A DNA stretch of 25,467 nt from Chlamydiota bacterium (lineage in GTDB: Bacteria > Chlamydiota > Chlamydiia > Chlamydiales > JAJFMK01), in the NCBI GenBank assembly GCA_021772215.1, contig JAJFMK010000188.1:1-25467 (forward strand), written 5' to 3'. Of this stretch, positions 8,701 to 17,100 are shown one piece after another (positions within the stretch are counted from its first letter, which is position 1; each line of letters opens with the position of its first letter). The notes under the pieces were generated by a model, which saw only the letters and a list, made by a program, of their open reading frames with translations, was not told the DNA's origin and did no database searches. Both the position numbers and the translations under genes were made by a program.

Positions 8701-8930
8701 AATTTTTAGATAAGAGGGGCTGGCTAGAGTGGATGAAACATGATGAACCGATTTTAGGCGGAAATCTGCTTCCAAGTTGGTTGACGTATAACGAAAAAAA
8801 AAGGTTATTGACAAGCTCGCGAGCACTTCAAACAGAAGATCGAGGCCTATACATATTCCGTGCCTACGGAAGCGGCGAGATGATCCTAGAGCAGGTAACT
8901 CTCGATATTGCTGGGACAGGTGACTCTTGA
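5688..8930 (+). CDS. Giant LVIVD-propeller / cadherin-like membrane protein, copy 3
   Basis: 1080 residues. ATG lies 12 bp after copy 2, with the same AAGAGGA site. The layout and residue numbering match copy 2 up to the membrane helix: QLSRG plus hydrophobic segment; half-domain ending LPNWLEL; seven blades at about 118-407; remainder of that domain; five cadherin-like domains; helix from about 928 followed by WYNKRG; C-terminal domain with LLPSWLTY. Cys904 and Cys913, in the last extracytoplasmic domain, are the only two cysteines I find. The C-terminus is shorter (ends GTGDS) and lacks the K-x-VEM-x-E tail of copies 1 and 2. A run of nine A bases (8794-8802) lies in the C-terminal domain. 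It is the last gene of its array; no clear terminator follows. Confidence 0.9.
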   Translation: MRQVQRSNHPQTNQSSFIQQLSRGTALISALAGSLLFGAAKATGSLASQTARRAGTPPEVKAAVSPQSTFPGNLFSLSILPSNYFLEPDSGQLTISAVEKEKETLPNWLELEAENWQIAGSYNTAGSPRNVQVIGNLAYVASGNSGLEIIDITNPAAPILTGSYNTPNLANDLQVVGNLAYVADLGSGLQIINVTNPAAPTFVGSYNTPSNAYSLHVVENLAYVADDASGLQIIDVSNPTAPILAGSYNTPGDALGVQVIGNLAYIADGSSGLQIINVTNPASPTLTGSYNTPSIAWGLQIIGDLAYIANFASGLQIINVTNPAAPTFIGSSETSGIANDVQVIGNLAYVADSGSGLQVIDVSNPAAPTVKSSSTTTGGANGLQVIKNLAYIADFNDGLQIFEEQKKLSGVANKTAIGNYEIELIAEDPEFNRATSSFILRVEGPPVATNPIPSQLADVGVPFNFFIDQSAFPDPNNDVVFYSAKKSDQSPLPSWLNFSPIGIFSGTPQTADIGTTNIRVFGHDGIVTQQANSTFLLTVEHFPKLVTAISNQAAATNQSYSYTVPAGSFTDQDVADTLTYSSGSLPSWLTFYPTNRTFSGTPTAGDNGSSPIIVTVTDTPGATASTTFTLVVGEFPSLQNPIPSQLAAVDVPFLYSIPGNTFTTPPGEFLSYTAEKSDGSVLPAWLGFVGPRLEFQGTPQPSDKGSVSLKVVARDSKGGTAESLFNLSIVEALSQEVARIGGSFIYAIPNDMVSAPQGPVTYTVTLGDGSPLPTWLNYNPTTHIISGVPPTGSDGTYRILVTADDGVQAPVMGTLTLNIGLNAAPKVVNPISSQTAQVGQSYSFAVPDNTFADANGDTLTISAKRVNGRELPSWLTFSGRTLIGKPGPGDTGAFTDKTIPLQICATDGDQEACSVFDLSVQGTSNAETAFAILGPMAAVVGAAYGWYNKRGAILNPWNREKYDKGTRSVSIGTAFNYQFEAPEDKIKLVKAFKGRRMLGGLPTPQFLDKRGWLEWMKHDEPILGGNLLPSWLTYNEKKRLLTSSRALQTEDRGLYIFRAYGSGEMILEQVTLDIAGTGDS
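6039..6908 (+). repeat. LVIVD repeat array, seven blades (copy 3)
   Basis: Seven tandem 126-bp units encode residues 118-407 in the same register as copy 2. Their order of variants differs. The GDALGVQVIGN-type blade is fourth here, while a similar variant (DDALGVQVIGN) is sixth in copy 2, and the copy 1 version is third from the end. Confidence 0.87.
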
Positions 8931-9087
8931 TGATAGACTGTTCCAACTTTCATAGTCTCAACCTCTGAGGTAATTTGTTAGGGCATCACATTCTAGAAAT
9001 TCGAACCAAAATGGTCAGATCAATTAAAAGATGTCATATCTCATTAAAAATCAATTAGATAACCTTTCCTTTTTATATATAAATTAT

Positions 9088-9116
9088 TTGACTTTCCCCT
9101 CAGAAAGAGGTATAAT
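9088..9116 (+). promoter_or_regulatory. Sigma70/sigma66-type promoter of the T3SS operon
   Basis: TTGACT at 9088-9093 and TATAAT at 9111-9116 are separated by exactly 17 bp, five of six and six of six matches to the consensus. An A/T-rich tract (9070-9087) just upstream could act as an UP element. The predicted start is near 9123, giving a leader of about 120 nt before sctU. The spacer holds overlapping inverted repeats: CTTTC (9092-9096) with GAAAG (9103-9107), and CCTC (9098-9101) with GAGG (9107-9110), a possible operator. Confidence 0.75.
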
Positions 9117-9133
9117 AATAATGAGGGAGTATA

Positions 9134-9200
9134 TAGGGGCTTAAGGTGGTTACTCATGGGCATCTTTACAAAATCTTAACAAATTAGACTTAAGTCCCTA
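9134..9200 (+). promoter_or_regulatory. Possible leader stem-loop upstream of sctU
   Basis: TAGGGGCTTAAG (9134-9145) can pair with CTTAAGTCCCTA (9189-9200) to form a 12-bp RNA stem with one G-U pair and a 43-nt loop. The 10-bp palindrome GACTTAAGTC (9187-9196) overlaps the right arm. No T run follows the stem, so it is not a typical terminator. A role in mRNA stability or translation control is inference. Confidence 0.4.
9156..9179 (+). other. Possible seven-codon leader reading frame (MGIFTKS)
   Basis: An ATG in the loop of the leader stem opens a seven-codon frame ending in TAA. AAGGTGG (9144-9150) lies upstream as a weak ribosome-binding site and overlaps the base of the left stem arm. 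Such a short frame can occur by chance. Confidence 0.2.
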
Positions 9201-9245
9201 ATCTCTTGCGGCGTATTATTAGCCAGACTATACTGGAGCAGCTCT

Positions 9246-10316
9246 ATGGGAGAAAAGACCGAAAAAGCAACGCCGAAGAAGCTGCAGGATGCTAGGAAGA
9301 AGGGACAGGTTGCCAAAGCGCAAGATCTGCCCTCTGCCTTCACATTTTTAGCCTCTTTTGGTGCTACGCTTGCCTTAGTTACCTACCTGTACAACTCCAT
9401 TGGGGCTTTTGTACGCACTCTTTTTGGCTCTATTACTGAGCCCAACCTTACCGATATCATCTCATCCGGCTATTTAGAGGGAATCTATCTTATCTTCAAG
9501 ATGGCCGCGCCAATTTTAGCTGTAACCACTTTTGTCGGAGTTGTTATCACCTTTTTAGCGGTTGGCCCTGTCTTCTCTGTGGAGGTTTTTAAACCGGAAA
9601 TAAAGAAATTTAACCCTGTAGAAAACCTCAAACAAAAGTTTAAGCTAAAAACCTTAGTTGAGCTACTCAAAAACCTGCTTAAAATTTCTCTGGCTGCTTA
9701 TGTTGTCTATGATGTGATCTACGCCTCGCTTCCGACCTTGGTTAAGACTGTCGATATGCCGATCGAGGGATCCCTATTAATCTTTAACTACTTCCTTATT
9801 GAGGCGGTCTCGAAGCTCTGGATTCTCTTTATCGTGATTGCTGTAGCTGACTTCGTCTATCAGAAAATGGACTTTGCTAAGCAGATGAAGATGGAAAAAT
9901 TTGAGGTTAAACAGGAGTATAAGAACACAGAGGGTGACCCTCAAATTAAAAGCAAACGTAAGCAGGTGGCGCAGGAGATCGCCTATCAAGAGGGACCAGC
10001 CGGCGCTGTGAAGAAGAGTAAGGCGGTTGTCACCAACCCAACACACCTTGCCATTGTGATCGGCTACGACAAAGAGATCGATGCAGCCCCCTTTATTTTA
10101 GCAAAAACAAAAGAAAAGATGGCAGAGCAGGTCATAAAACTTGCAAAAGAGTATAATGTGCCAATTATGCGTAATGTCTCCTTGGCACATAAACTTTGGG
10201 AAGAGGGTGAGCTCTATCAATATGTCCCCGAAGGCACGTACGAAGCACTGGCTGAAATCCTAAGATGGGTCGAGTCACTGGAAGAAGAATCAGAAGCTCT
10301 ATTGGAGTCAACATAA
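9246..10316 (+). CDS. sctU: T3SS export apparatus switch protein SctU (CdsU/YscU/FlhB family)
   Basis: 356 residues, normal for the family. It begins MGEKTEKATPKKLQDARKKG, the typical SctU/FlhB start. Four hydrophobic segments (about 28-49, 78-107, 141-161, 178-202) form the inner-membrane part. The autocleavage motif NPTH is intact at residues 264-267, within a typical cytoplasmic domain. In this family cleavage between N and P switches the apparatus between substrate classes. ATG follows GGAG (9235-9238) by 7 nt. It is the first gene of the four-gene operon behind the promoter at 9088-9116. A flagellar FlhB is the alternative, but the following sctV-copN-chaperone genes argue for T3SS. Confidence 0.95.
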   Translation: MGEKTEKATPKKLQDARKKGQVAKAQDLPSAFTFLASFGATLALVTYLYNSIGAFVRTLFGSITEPNLTDIISSGYLEGIYLIFKMAAPILAVTTFVGVVITFLAVGPVFSVEVFKPEIKKFNPVENLKQKFKLKTLVELLKNLLKISLAAYVVYDVIYASLPTLVKTVDMPIEGSLLIFNYFLIEAVSKLWILFIVIAVADFVYQKMDFAKQMKMEKFEVKQEYKNTEGDPQIKSKRKQVAQEIAYQEGPAGAVKKSKAVVTNPTHLAIVIGYDKEIDAAPFILAKTKEKMAEQVIKLAKEYNVPIMRNVSLAHKLWEEGELYQYVPEGTYEALAEILRWVESLEEESEALLEST

Positions 10317-10317
10317 G

Positions 10318-12471
10318 ATGATGCAGTTCATCCGAAATATTTTAGACGGAATCACATCAAGACTTGGGGGCGAGCGCTCCTTTGAGAGGATTTCTAAATC
10401 CTCAGACTTTGCCCTTATTGCTATCATCGTCTGTATCCTGGCGATGATTGTTGTCCCTTTAAATCCGCACATCCTAGACTTTATGATCGCCCTTAACTTG
10501 ACGATCTCAATGTGTCTTTTGATGGTCTCCGTCTACATCTCCTCGGCGCTACAGCTCTCTATCTTCCCGTCGCTGCTTCTGATTACAACACTCTACCGCC
10601 TTGGTCTTAACATCGCGACAACAAGGCAGATCCTTCTCCACGCCAACGCAGGTGATATTATCTTCTCCTTCGGTAACTTCGTTGTCGGAGGAAACTTTAT
10701 TGTCGGTGGTGTGATCTTCTTGATCATTACCTTAGTGCAGTTCTTGGTGATCACCAAAGGTGCCGAAAGGGTCGCTGAGGTGGCCGCTCGATTTACCCTT
10801 GATGCGATGCCCGGTAAACAGATGAGTATTGACGCCGATATGAGAGCGGGCGTTCTAGATGCCAACCAGGCGCGTGAAAAGCGTATGATGATCCAAAAGG
10901 AGAGTCAGCTCTACGGTGCGATGGATGGTGCAATGAAATTCGTTAAAGGGGATGCGATCGCAGGTATCGTCATCACTATAATTAACGTTTTAGGTGGATT
11001 GGTCATCGGAGTTACCATCAATGGGATGGAGGTTGCCGACGCAGCCCAGACCTACGCCCTCCTCTCCATCGGTGACGGTCTCGTCTCTCAGATCCCCGCG
11101 CTTTTGATTGCGATCACAGCCGGTATCGTCACAACACGTGTATCGTCTGATAAACAGGATGCCAACTTGGGTGCTGAGATCTCCGGACAGATCCTCAGAC
11201 AACCCAAAGCCTTGATGATGTCAGCCGGTGTTCTTATGATTATGGCAGCAATTCCCGGTTTCCCCCCAGCTCCCTTCATGATCTTAGCCTCGCTATCGGG
11301 ACTCATCGGCTACGCCCTCTGGACGACGGAGCAGAAGCGCTCCATTGCTGGTGTCTCCTCCGCTGCTGCCGATCAAGCCTCTATTGATACGCCCGTTAAG
11401 GGCCATAAAGTTGTCTCCGGAGGAGGAGTCGATAGCTATGCCCTAACCCTCCCCGTGATCTTAGAAACAGGGTCGTGGCTAACTCATGAGGTTCAAAAAG
11501 CGGACCGAGGCAGCGGCTTTATCGACCAGATGATTCCAAAGATGCGTCAGGCACTGTATGGTGACCTGGGTGTGCGCTTCCCGGGAGTCCATGTGAGAAC
11601 CGACTCGCCCACCCTTCAAGAGGATGAGTATTCGATCCACCTCAACGAGGTGCCCATTGTGCGCGGTAAAATTCTCAAAGAGCATCTACTCACCAATGAA
11701 TCTCAGGAGAATCTCAAGCGCTATAACCTGCCCTTTACAAGCTACAAAAATGCTCTGGGTCTACCCTCCCTTTGGGTTGAAGCTAAGCATAAGGAGCTGA
11801 TGCAAAAAGCGGGAATCAAATATTGGGTTCCTCTCGAAGTGATGATTCTGCACGTCTCCTACTTCTTTAGGCACTATGCCAACGAGTTCGTCGGCATCCA
11901 AGAGGTGAAGTCGATGCTGGAGTTCATGGAGAAGTCTTATCCCGACCTCGTCAAAGAGGTAACAAGACTGATTCCGCTGCAGAAGATGACAGATATCTTT
12001 AGACGACTGATTCAAGAGCAGGTATCGGTCAAAGACCTTCGCACGATTCTAGAGTCACTTAGTGAGTGGGCGCAGACGGAGAAGGATACGGTTCTCTTAA
12101 CAGAGTATGTGCGCTCCTCACTAAAGCGCTACATCAGCTACAAATATTCTCAAGGACAGACGGTGCTTTCTGTCTATGTCCTTGATCCAGAAATTGAGGA
12201 TATGGTGCGTGGTGCGATTAAGCAGACCTCTGCGGGATCCTACCTCGCCCTAGACCCCGACTCGGTCCAACTGATTTTGCAGTCGATCCGAGGAACGGTA
12301 ACGCCGCCACCACCCGGTGGACAGCCTCCCGTTCTATTGACAGCAATCGACGTGCGGCGCTTTGTGCGCAAGCTGGTTGAGATGGAATTTTCCGATATTG
12401 CGGTGGTCTCCTACCAGGAGGTCATCCCCGAGATCAAGATCCAACCTCTAGGGAGGATTCAGATCTCGTAA
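10318..12471 (+). CDS. sctV: T3SS export gate protein SctV (CdsV/LcrD family)
   Basis: 717 residues, full length. The N-terminal half holds about eight hydrophobic helices between residues 28 and 336. The FHIPEP family signature spans residues 148-178 (R158, F159, LDAMPGKQM at 161-169, ID at 171-172). After a linker, the C-terminal cytoplasmic domain (about 365-717) would form the nonameric ring that receives chaperone-substrate complexes at the inner-membrane export gate. ATG lies 1 bp after the sctU stop; GGAG (10304-10307) lies within the end of sctU, so coupled translation is likely. A second ATG follows at once. FlhA is the flagellar paralog; the gene context favours SctV. Confidence 0.95.
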   Translation: MMQFIRNILDGITSRLGGERSFERISKSSDFALIAIIVCILAMIVVPLNPHILDFMIALNLTISMCLLMVSVYISSALQLSIFPSLLLITTLYRLGLNIATTRQILLHANAGDIIFSFGNFVVGGNFIVGGVIFLIITLVQFLVITKGAERVAEVAARFTLDAMPGKQMSIDADMRAGVLDANQAREKRMMIQKESQLYGAMDGAMKFVKGDAIAGIVITIINVLGGLVIGVTINGMEVADAAQTYALLSIGDGLVSQIPALLIAITAGIVTTRVSSDKQDANLGAEISGQILRQPKALMMSAGVLMIMAAIPGFPPAPFMILASLSGLIGYALWTTEQKRSIAGVSSAAADQASIDTPVKGHKVVSGGGVDSYALTLPVILETGSWLTHEVQKADRGSGFIDQMIPKMRQALYGDLGVRFPGVHVRTDSPTLQEDEYSIHLNEVPIVRGKILKEHLLTNESQENLKRYNLPFTSYKNALGLPSLWVEAKHKELMQKAGIKYWVPLEVMILHVSYFFRHYANEFVGIQEVKSMLEFMEKSYPDLVKEVTRLIPLQKMTDIFRRLIQEQVSVKDLRTILESLSEWAQTEKDTVLLTEYVRSSLKRYISYKYSQGQTVLSVYVLDPEIEDMVRGAIKQTSAGSYLALDPDSVQLILQSIRGTVTPPPPGGQPPVLLTAIDVRRFVRKLVEMEFSDIAVVSYQEVIPEIKIQPLGRIQIS

Positions 12472-12479
12472 AATAAACT

Positions 12480-12491
12480 GGTGGTGGTGGT
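12480..12491 (+). promoter_or_regulatory. Unusual GGT-repeat ribosome-binding region of sctW
   Basis: GGTGGTGGTGG sits directly before the sctW ATG in a 20-bp spacer. The first GGTGG is spaced 7 nt from the ATG and is the best Shine-Dalgarno-like match. A purer site (GGGAGG, 12451-12456) lies inside sctV but is too far away. Confidence 0.5.
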
Positions 12492-13685
12492 ATGAGTTTT
12501 GGAAATGTCTCCGGTCAAAATGTTGGAAAGACTATGGAGGCGATGCAGGATATTAAAGAGGCCAAGATTGCTCGCCAAGCGCAGCAGCAGGACTCTTTAT
12601 CTGGCATCGACACCGACCTACGCGACAACATAAACCCCTTTGCAAAAAAACGCGCCGGCCGCAAAGAGAGCATGAAGTCGCGCGCACGTACCATCTCAAA
12701 GTCTCAGCTCGCCAAAGAGAAGGGGCAGCGCATGCTGCCCGTCGAGAGACTCAAAAACGCCGCCGACCAGTACCAGCGCAGAAACCCCGAGATGAAATCT
12801 CGCGTCCTTGTTCACCTGCGTCAAATGATCAAGCCAGACGACAGCGTCGAAGAGATCTTAAGGAAGGTTCAGGAGTTCTACGACGACGTCTCGTTAGCCG
12901 ACGAAGCGCTCGAATATCTTCTCGAAACAACCGAAGGAGAGCTCCACCAAAAGGTCCAGGAGGCAAAAGATCAGTTCAATGCTGAGTTTGAACGGGAGAT
13001 CGCCGCCGGCCGAAACATCGGTGAAGTGGCCAGGGACGCCTCTGCAGAAGGCCTTGGCACACCGACGTCGCTGCGCGATCTCTACCGCGACATCACAGCA
13101 AACCCACGCGAGGCAGCAAAGCTCTTCATCGAGCTAAGCGACAAGTTCTCTTACCAAAAGCTCAAGCAGGCGATCGACTTCCTTCTTCACTCTGTGGGAA
13201 CCGACCTTAAGTCGACAGGTCCCTCAATTCCTCGAGGTCTACTCCATAACCTCATTTTAGAGGTGCGCTCACTTCAGGCGATCTTAGGCGTCTATAGCTT
13301 TTTCAAAGGACGAATGGGTCTCGTCGGCTCCCTCTTTTCCAAAAATGGGATCCCGATGCCTAAAGAGCTCACCTTTGAGCAGCTGGCAAAGCAGTTTATG
13401 GCGATCTGTGGCGATCGCTACCCCTCGTCCGATAAGATCCTACAGTCAGCGAAAAAATTGGGAATTGAAAAGTGGATCATGGCAAAAATCATCGCCTTCT
13501 CACAGCTGCGCGATGCGATCCGCGAAGTGGCTATGCAACAGGTATACCGCTCCGTTCAACATCGCGACGAGGTCTATGCGGCGATCATCGCTGCTCTTGA
13601 AGCTCTTGAAGAGGAATTAGAGGAACTGTTAGATGTAGAAGAGGAAGAGGATGATGATTTTGGAGACGAGGAGGACGATTTCTAA
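12492..13685 (+). CDS. sctW: T3SS gatekeeper SctW (CopN/YopN-MxiC family)
   Basis: 397 residues, close to the length of Chlamydia CopN. The first about 60 residues are polar, rich in Q, K and R, and look disordered, as expected for a secretion signal and chaperone-binding region. An HrpJ-type helical domain follows (about 60-250), then a TyeA-like C-terminal helical region (about 285-365). CopN-type proteins plug the export gate until host contact and are then secreted as effectors. The protein ends in a strongly acidic tail from about residue 370, finishing FGDEEDDF. Assignment rests on position between sctV and a chaperone gene, length and helical composition. Identity as SctW is firm, effector activity is not. 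Confidence 0.88.
   Translation: MSFGNVSGQNVGKTMEAMQDIKEAKIARQAQQQDSLSGIDTDLRDNINPFAKKRAGRKESMKSRARTISKSQLAKEKGQRMLPVERLKNAADQYQRRNPEMKSRVLVHLRQMIKPDDSVEEILRKVQEFYDDVSLADEALEYLLETTEGELHQKVQEAKDQFNAEFEREIAAGRNIGEVARDASAEGLGTPTSLRDLYRDITANPREAAKLFIELSDKFSYQKLKQAIDFLLHSVGTDLKSTGPSIPRGLLHNLILEVRSLQAILGVYSFFKGRMGLVGSLFSKNGIPMPKELTFEQLAKQFMAICGDRYPSSDKILQSAKKLGIEKWIMAKIIAFSQLRDAIREVAMQQVYRSVQHRDEVYAAIIAALEALEEELEELLDVEEEEDDDFGDEEDDF
13668..13674 (+). promoter_or_regulatory. Ribosome-binding site of the chaperone gene, inside the sctW acidic tail
   Basis: GAGGAGG is 11 nt upstream of the chaperone ATG and is formed by Glu codons of the sctW acidic tail. The same bases thus encode the tail and serve the next gene. 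Confidence 0.6.
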
Positions 13686-14150
13686 ATGGCACTAGACTCC
13701 TACGCATCCCTGCTTGAAGAGCTGGGTAAACTCTTAGAGATCAAACTCAAACCCGACGCCAACAACAGCTGCCTCATCAAATTTCCCGACGATCTTGAGC
13801 TCCAGATCGATCTCGACATATCCGGAGCTTGGATCTTGATAGGAACCACCATAGCAACAGTCCCTCCCGGTGCCTATCGCGAAGAGGTGCTTCGTGAAGC
13901 CTTAAAGGGAAATTACATCTTAGAGCCACATTGCGGCTGCTTCGCCTGGGCAAAAAAGGGCGACCGCCTCGTATTCAACCATCGCATGCCTGTCGAGCAT
14001 ACGAAAGGTATTCACCTCGCGGAAGTGATCATCCCCATGCTCGAACGTGTCAAAAGCTGGAAGGAGATGATCACCAACAATGAGATCCCCGTTGTGCGCT
14101 CGCAGCAATCAACAGGAAAACCGGGCGGCCTCTTCGGCCTAACCCCCTAA
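13686..14150 (+). CDS. scc1: SycE/CesT-family T3SS chaperone (Scc1-like), probable CopN chaperone
   Basis: 154 residues, the size of class I T3SS chaperones. The pattern fits the CesT/SycE fold: an N-terminal helix (SYASLLEELGKLL), beta strands (CLIKFPDD, ELQIDLDI, AWILIGTTIA), a middle helix (YREEVLREALKGN), two further strands, then a helix (HLAEVIIPMLERVKSWKEMI). A Gly/Pro-rich end follows. ATG follows the sctW stop with no gap. In Chlamydia the gene beside copN encodes Scc1 (CT088), which acts with Scc4 on CopN; the same role is inferred here from position and fold. Partners are not shown by sequence. Confidence 0.75.
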   Translation: MALDSYASLLEELGKLLEIKLKPDANNSCLIKFPDDLELQIDLDISGAWILIGTTIATVPPGAYREEVLREALKGNYILEPHCGCFAWAKKGDRLVFNHRMPVEHTKGIHLAEVIIPMLERVKSWKEMITNNEIPVVRSQQSTGKPGGLFGLTP

Positions 14151-14183
14151 CTTCAAACGTAGACAAGATTGTAGTTTGAGACC
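14151..14183 (+). terminator. Weak hairpin in the convergent spacer
   Basis: TCAAAC (14153-14158) can pair with GTTTGA (14174-14179) around a 15-nt loop between the converging chaperone gene and copy 4. There is no T run on the + side. A weak or bidirectional terminator is possible but not established. Confidence 0.25.
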
Positions 14184-17100
14184 TTATATTGCGTTTAATT
14201 CAATGTCACCTTTTTGCATTGGAGTCGATGTAATCAGAGGTGCAGATGATTCCATTCCCCCTATTACCTCTATTGTAAAGGCTTCTTTGATGACTTCCCC
14301 GTGTGAGAAGATTTTTATTAGAAATCTTCCTGTTTCAGCCGTCGTAGGGTGGCTTTCAATTGAATAAATTCTGTTCTCTTGATGATTGAATCGGAGCCAA
14401 AATGGCAAATCTAATCCACCAGGTAGCGGGCGATCAAATGTTAGGAAGGGCTGTATTAACCGGGGGTATTTAAGGCCAAACAGTGTTTCCTTTCCTTGGT
14501 AAGCTTGGATGCTTGTAATATCTTGAGCATCTATATTTGGTGAGTAGCTAAAGCTTTCCTTACCGGCAACAACTGTCTTAGGTCTACTCGAGTATTTGTC
14601 TTCATTAAAACGGTTCAGTAAGAGGCCCCGTTTTTTGTACCATGCATAGCCAAAAACTCCTAAAGTACCCAAGGGGATCGCTATAGAAAGCGCTAATTCA
14701 ACGGGAGAGGTCCCCTCAACAGAAAGATCGAAGGCTGTTTCAGTTTTTGAAAAACCATCAGAGGCTTCAACTTTCAGGGGTACCACTTTATCTCCAAAGT
14801 TCCCTGTATCGCTACTGCTTGGGGTTCCAGAAAATGTACGTGTTGTATTGTCAAAACTTAGCCAGTTTGGGAGCGCTTTTCCGCTTACCTTCGTAGCTAT
14901 ATAGGCAAGAGAGTCTCCATTTTCATCAAAAAAAGTTGTGTCTGGTACAACAAAACGAAATTCTTGATCCACCTTTGCTACTTGATTTGAAAGAGAGTTT
15001 GCTACTATTGGCGGGATGTTTTTTTCTACAGCTATCTCAAAGGTTACAGAGACGGGGGCCTGTACTCCATCATTGGCAGTGACGAGGATGGGCAGAACTT
15101 GAGAGTTCCCGACAGGGGCTGTTCCCGTAAAGATTTGGGTATTAGAATTAAAATGCAACCAGCTAGGGAGAGGGGACCCATCTCCGAGAGTAGCGGAATA
15201 TACTACAGGACCTTGTGGATTGTTGATAATGGGGTCTGCAATCTGGTAAAAAAGGCTTCCTCCCTCCCCTACAGACTGGTCACTAATACTGTTGATGACC
15301 CTTAAGGTAAACCCTCCCGTAGCTTCGCCCCCCCTGTTATCACTTACAAGTATTTGGATATTTTCGTTTCCAAGATGAGCTTGCTGAGGAGTGCCAAACA
15401 GTTGGTGAATGCGTGGGTTGAAGCGGAGCCAGCTGGGAAGTGGAGCGCCACTTTCAAGTGATGCGAAGTAACTAAGTGCGTCTCCATCATCATCGACAAA
15501 GGTCGTAGAAGGAATCGTGTAAGAAAAGGGCTTGCTGATAGATGCAGTTTGGGGAGGAGGAGGGGTGACAAGACGAGGAAAGTGCTGTGCAATAAGATCA
15601 AATTGAGTGGCTGTTGCCCCTCCAATAGAATCGGTAGCTTTAAGCTCCAGCTTAAGGGTTCCAACATCCCCTTCTTGAGGGGTTCCTGTAAAGGTATGCG
15701 TTGAATTGTCAAAAATTAGCCAGGCAGGCAACAAAGAGCCGCCAACCTGAAGAGCCGCTATATTCAGGGAATCGCCAGGATCTGCGTCAAAAAATGTGCT
15801 ACCTGGAACTGTGAAGTTATATAGAGACCCAATATCAGCACCCTGCGTAAGGATAGGCTCTACAACTTCAGGAAAGTGGTCGATGATCAGCTTTAGCTGA
15901 GTTTCTGCATTTCCTATTGCTATTCCATCAAAAGCCCTTATCAAAAGATCGAGCTCGCCCGCATCAGAGGATTTAGGGGTGCCAGTAAATACACCACTTT
16001 GAGAAAAGCTAAGCCAGCTAGGAAGAGAATTTGTTCCATTTACCTGCGCAGAATATGAAACTAAATCTCCATTAGGATCAACAAAAGCGCTTTGATCGAT
16101 GAAAAAGGTCAAGGGAGATCCAACAGCGGCAAGCCTTGGAGGAATCGCACTATTTGCTTTAGGTGGCCCCTCAACTCTTAACAGGAAATTGGTAGAAACA
16201 GATAAACCCGAAGGCTCTCTAGCAGTAAGTGTAACGTCATAATTTCCTGTATCCTCTTCTGCAGGAGTTCCTGAAAACTGCCACTGATTTGACTCATAAA
16301 TATAGGAACCGGTATTCGTTATAAAGAATAGATCATTATAAGTTGTGGGAGAAGCTTGAATTGAAGTGGTATAATCAATGCTAGAAAGAACCAATGGTAC
16401 TGAAGGGTCCGAAGTGTCTACAAATAAACATTCCCTATTAAAGGAATTTCCACAAATAAAAGTAAGATCTCCTGTTGTCTCTATTTTGCCTGGACGAATA
16501 GGTAAGGAATGAAACTCCAAATTTCTTAAGTTTAGAGGATCGGAATAATCGTCAATAAAAAATGCAAAGCTGTTCTGTATTGAATACATCATATCACCTA
16601 CAAGGGTGAAGTCTACCTTCGAAGGATATGTTGTGGCAATAGTGGGGTTGCTTGGGTCTGAAACATCGGCAATCTTATTTGCGCTAAAAACTAAAGGTCC
16701 AATTACTTGGAATTTACCCCCAAAACCTGTCAATTGACCAACAAGCGTAGGACTGCTTGGATTTGAAATATCGAGAATTACTAGATCAGAGTTAGTAATA
16801 TAGGCATAGGGAGGATGCACTTCTAAGCTAGTACCGGTTGCGATCGGGTAACTTCCGAGAAGAGCAGGCGCACTTGGTGTAGAGACATCGAGAATAATAA
16901 GGCTAGAAGTGTCACCAAGATAGGCTATTGAATCAACAACCTCTACAACAGTTACTGAGTCAGGCGTGTCATAACTCCCAATTAAGGTAGGGTTTTTAGG
17001 ATTTGATATTGAAAAAATTTTCAGTCCGTCAGCTCCCCCAGATGCATAAACTAGATTGTCAACAACCTTAATACTTCCTGTTGTCGACCCTGAAGTTCCA

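Larger units (their letters stand above)
8931..9245 (+). other. Intergenic region between the + array and the T3SS operon
   Basis: This 315-bp gap has no convincing gene. It is AT-rich, above all at 9040-9090. It contains a strong promoter, a leader stem and a possible seven-codon reading frame, listed separately. I see no good terminator for the upstream genes: AGACT/AGTCT at about 8935-8957 is short and lacks a T run, so read-through from copy 3 is possible. Confidence 0.7.

Noticed and set aside
8935..8957. Terminator after copy 3
   Set aside because: Only five paired bases and no T run.
9187..9196. GACTTAAGTC palindrome as a stand-alone operator
   Set aside because: It overlaps the right arm of the leader stem and lies well downstream of the promoter; ten bases can arise by chance.
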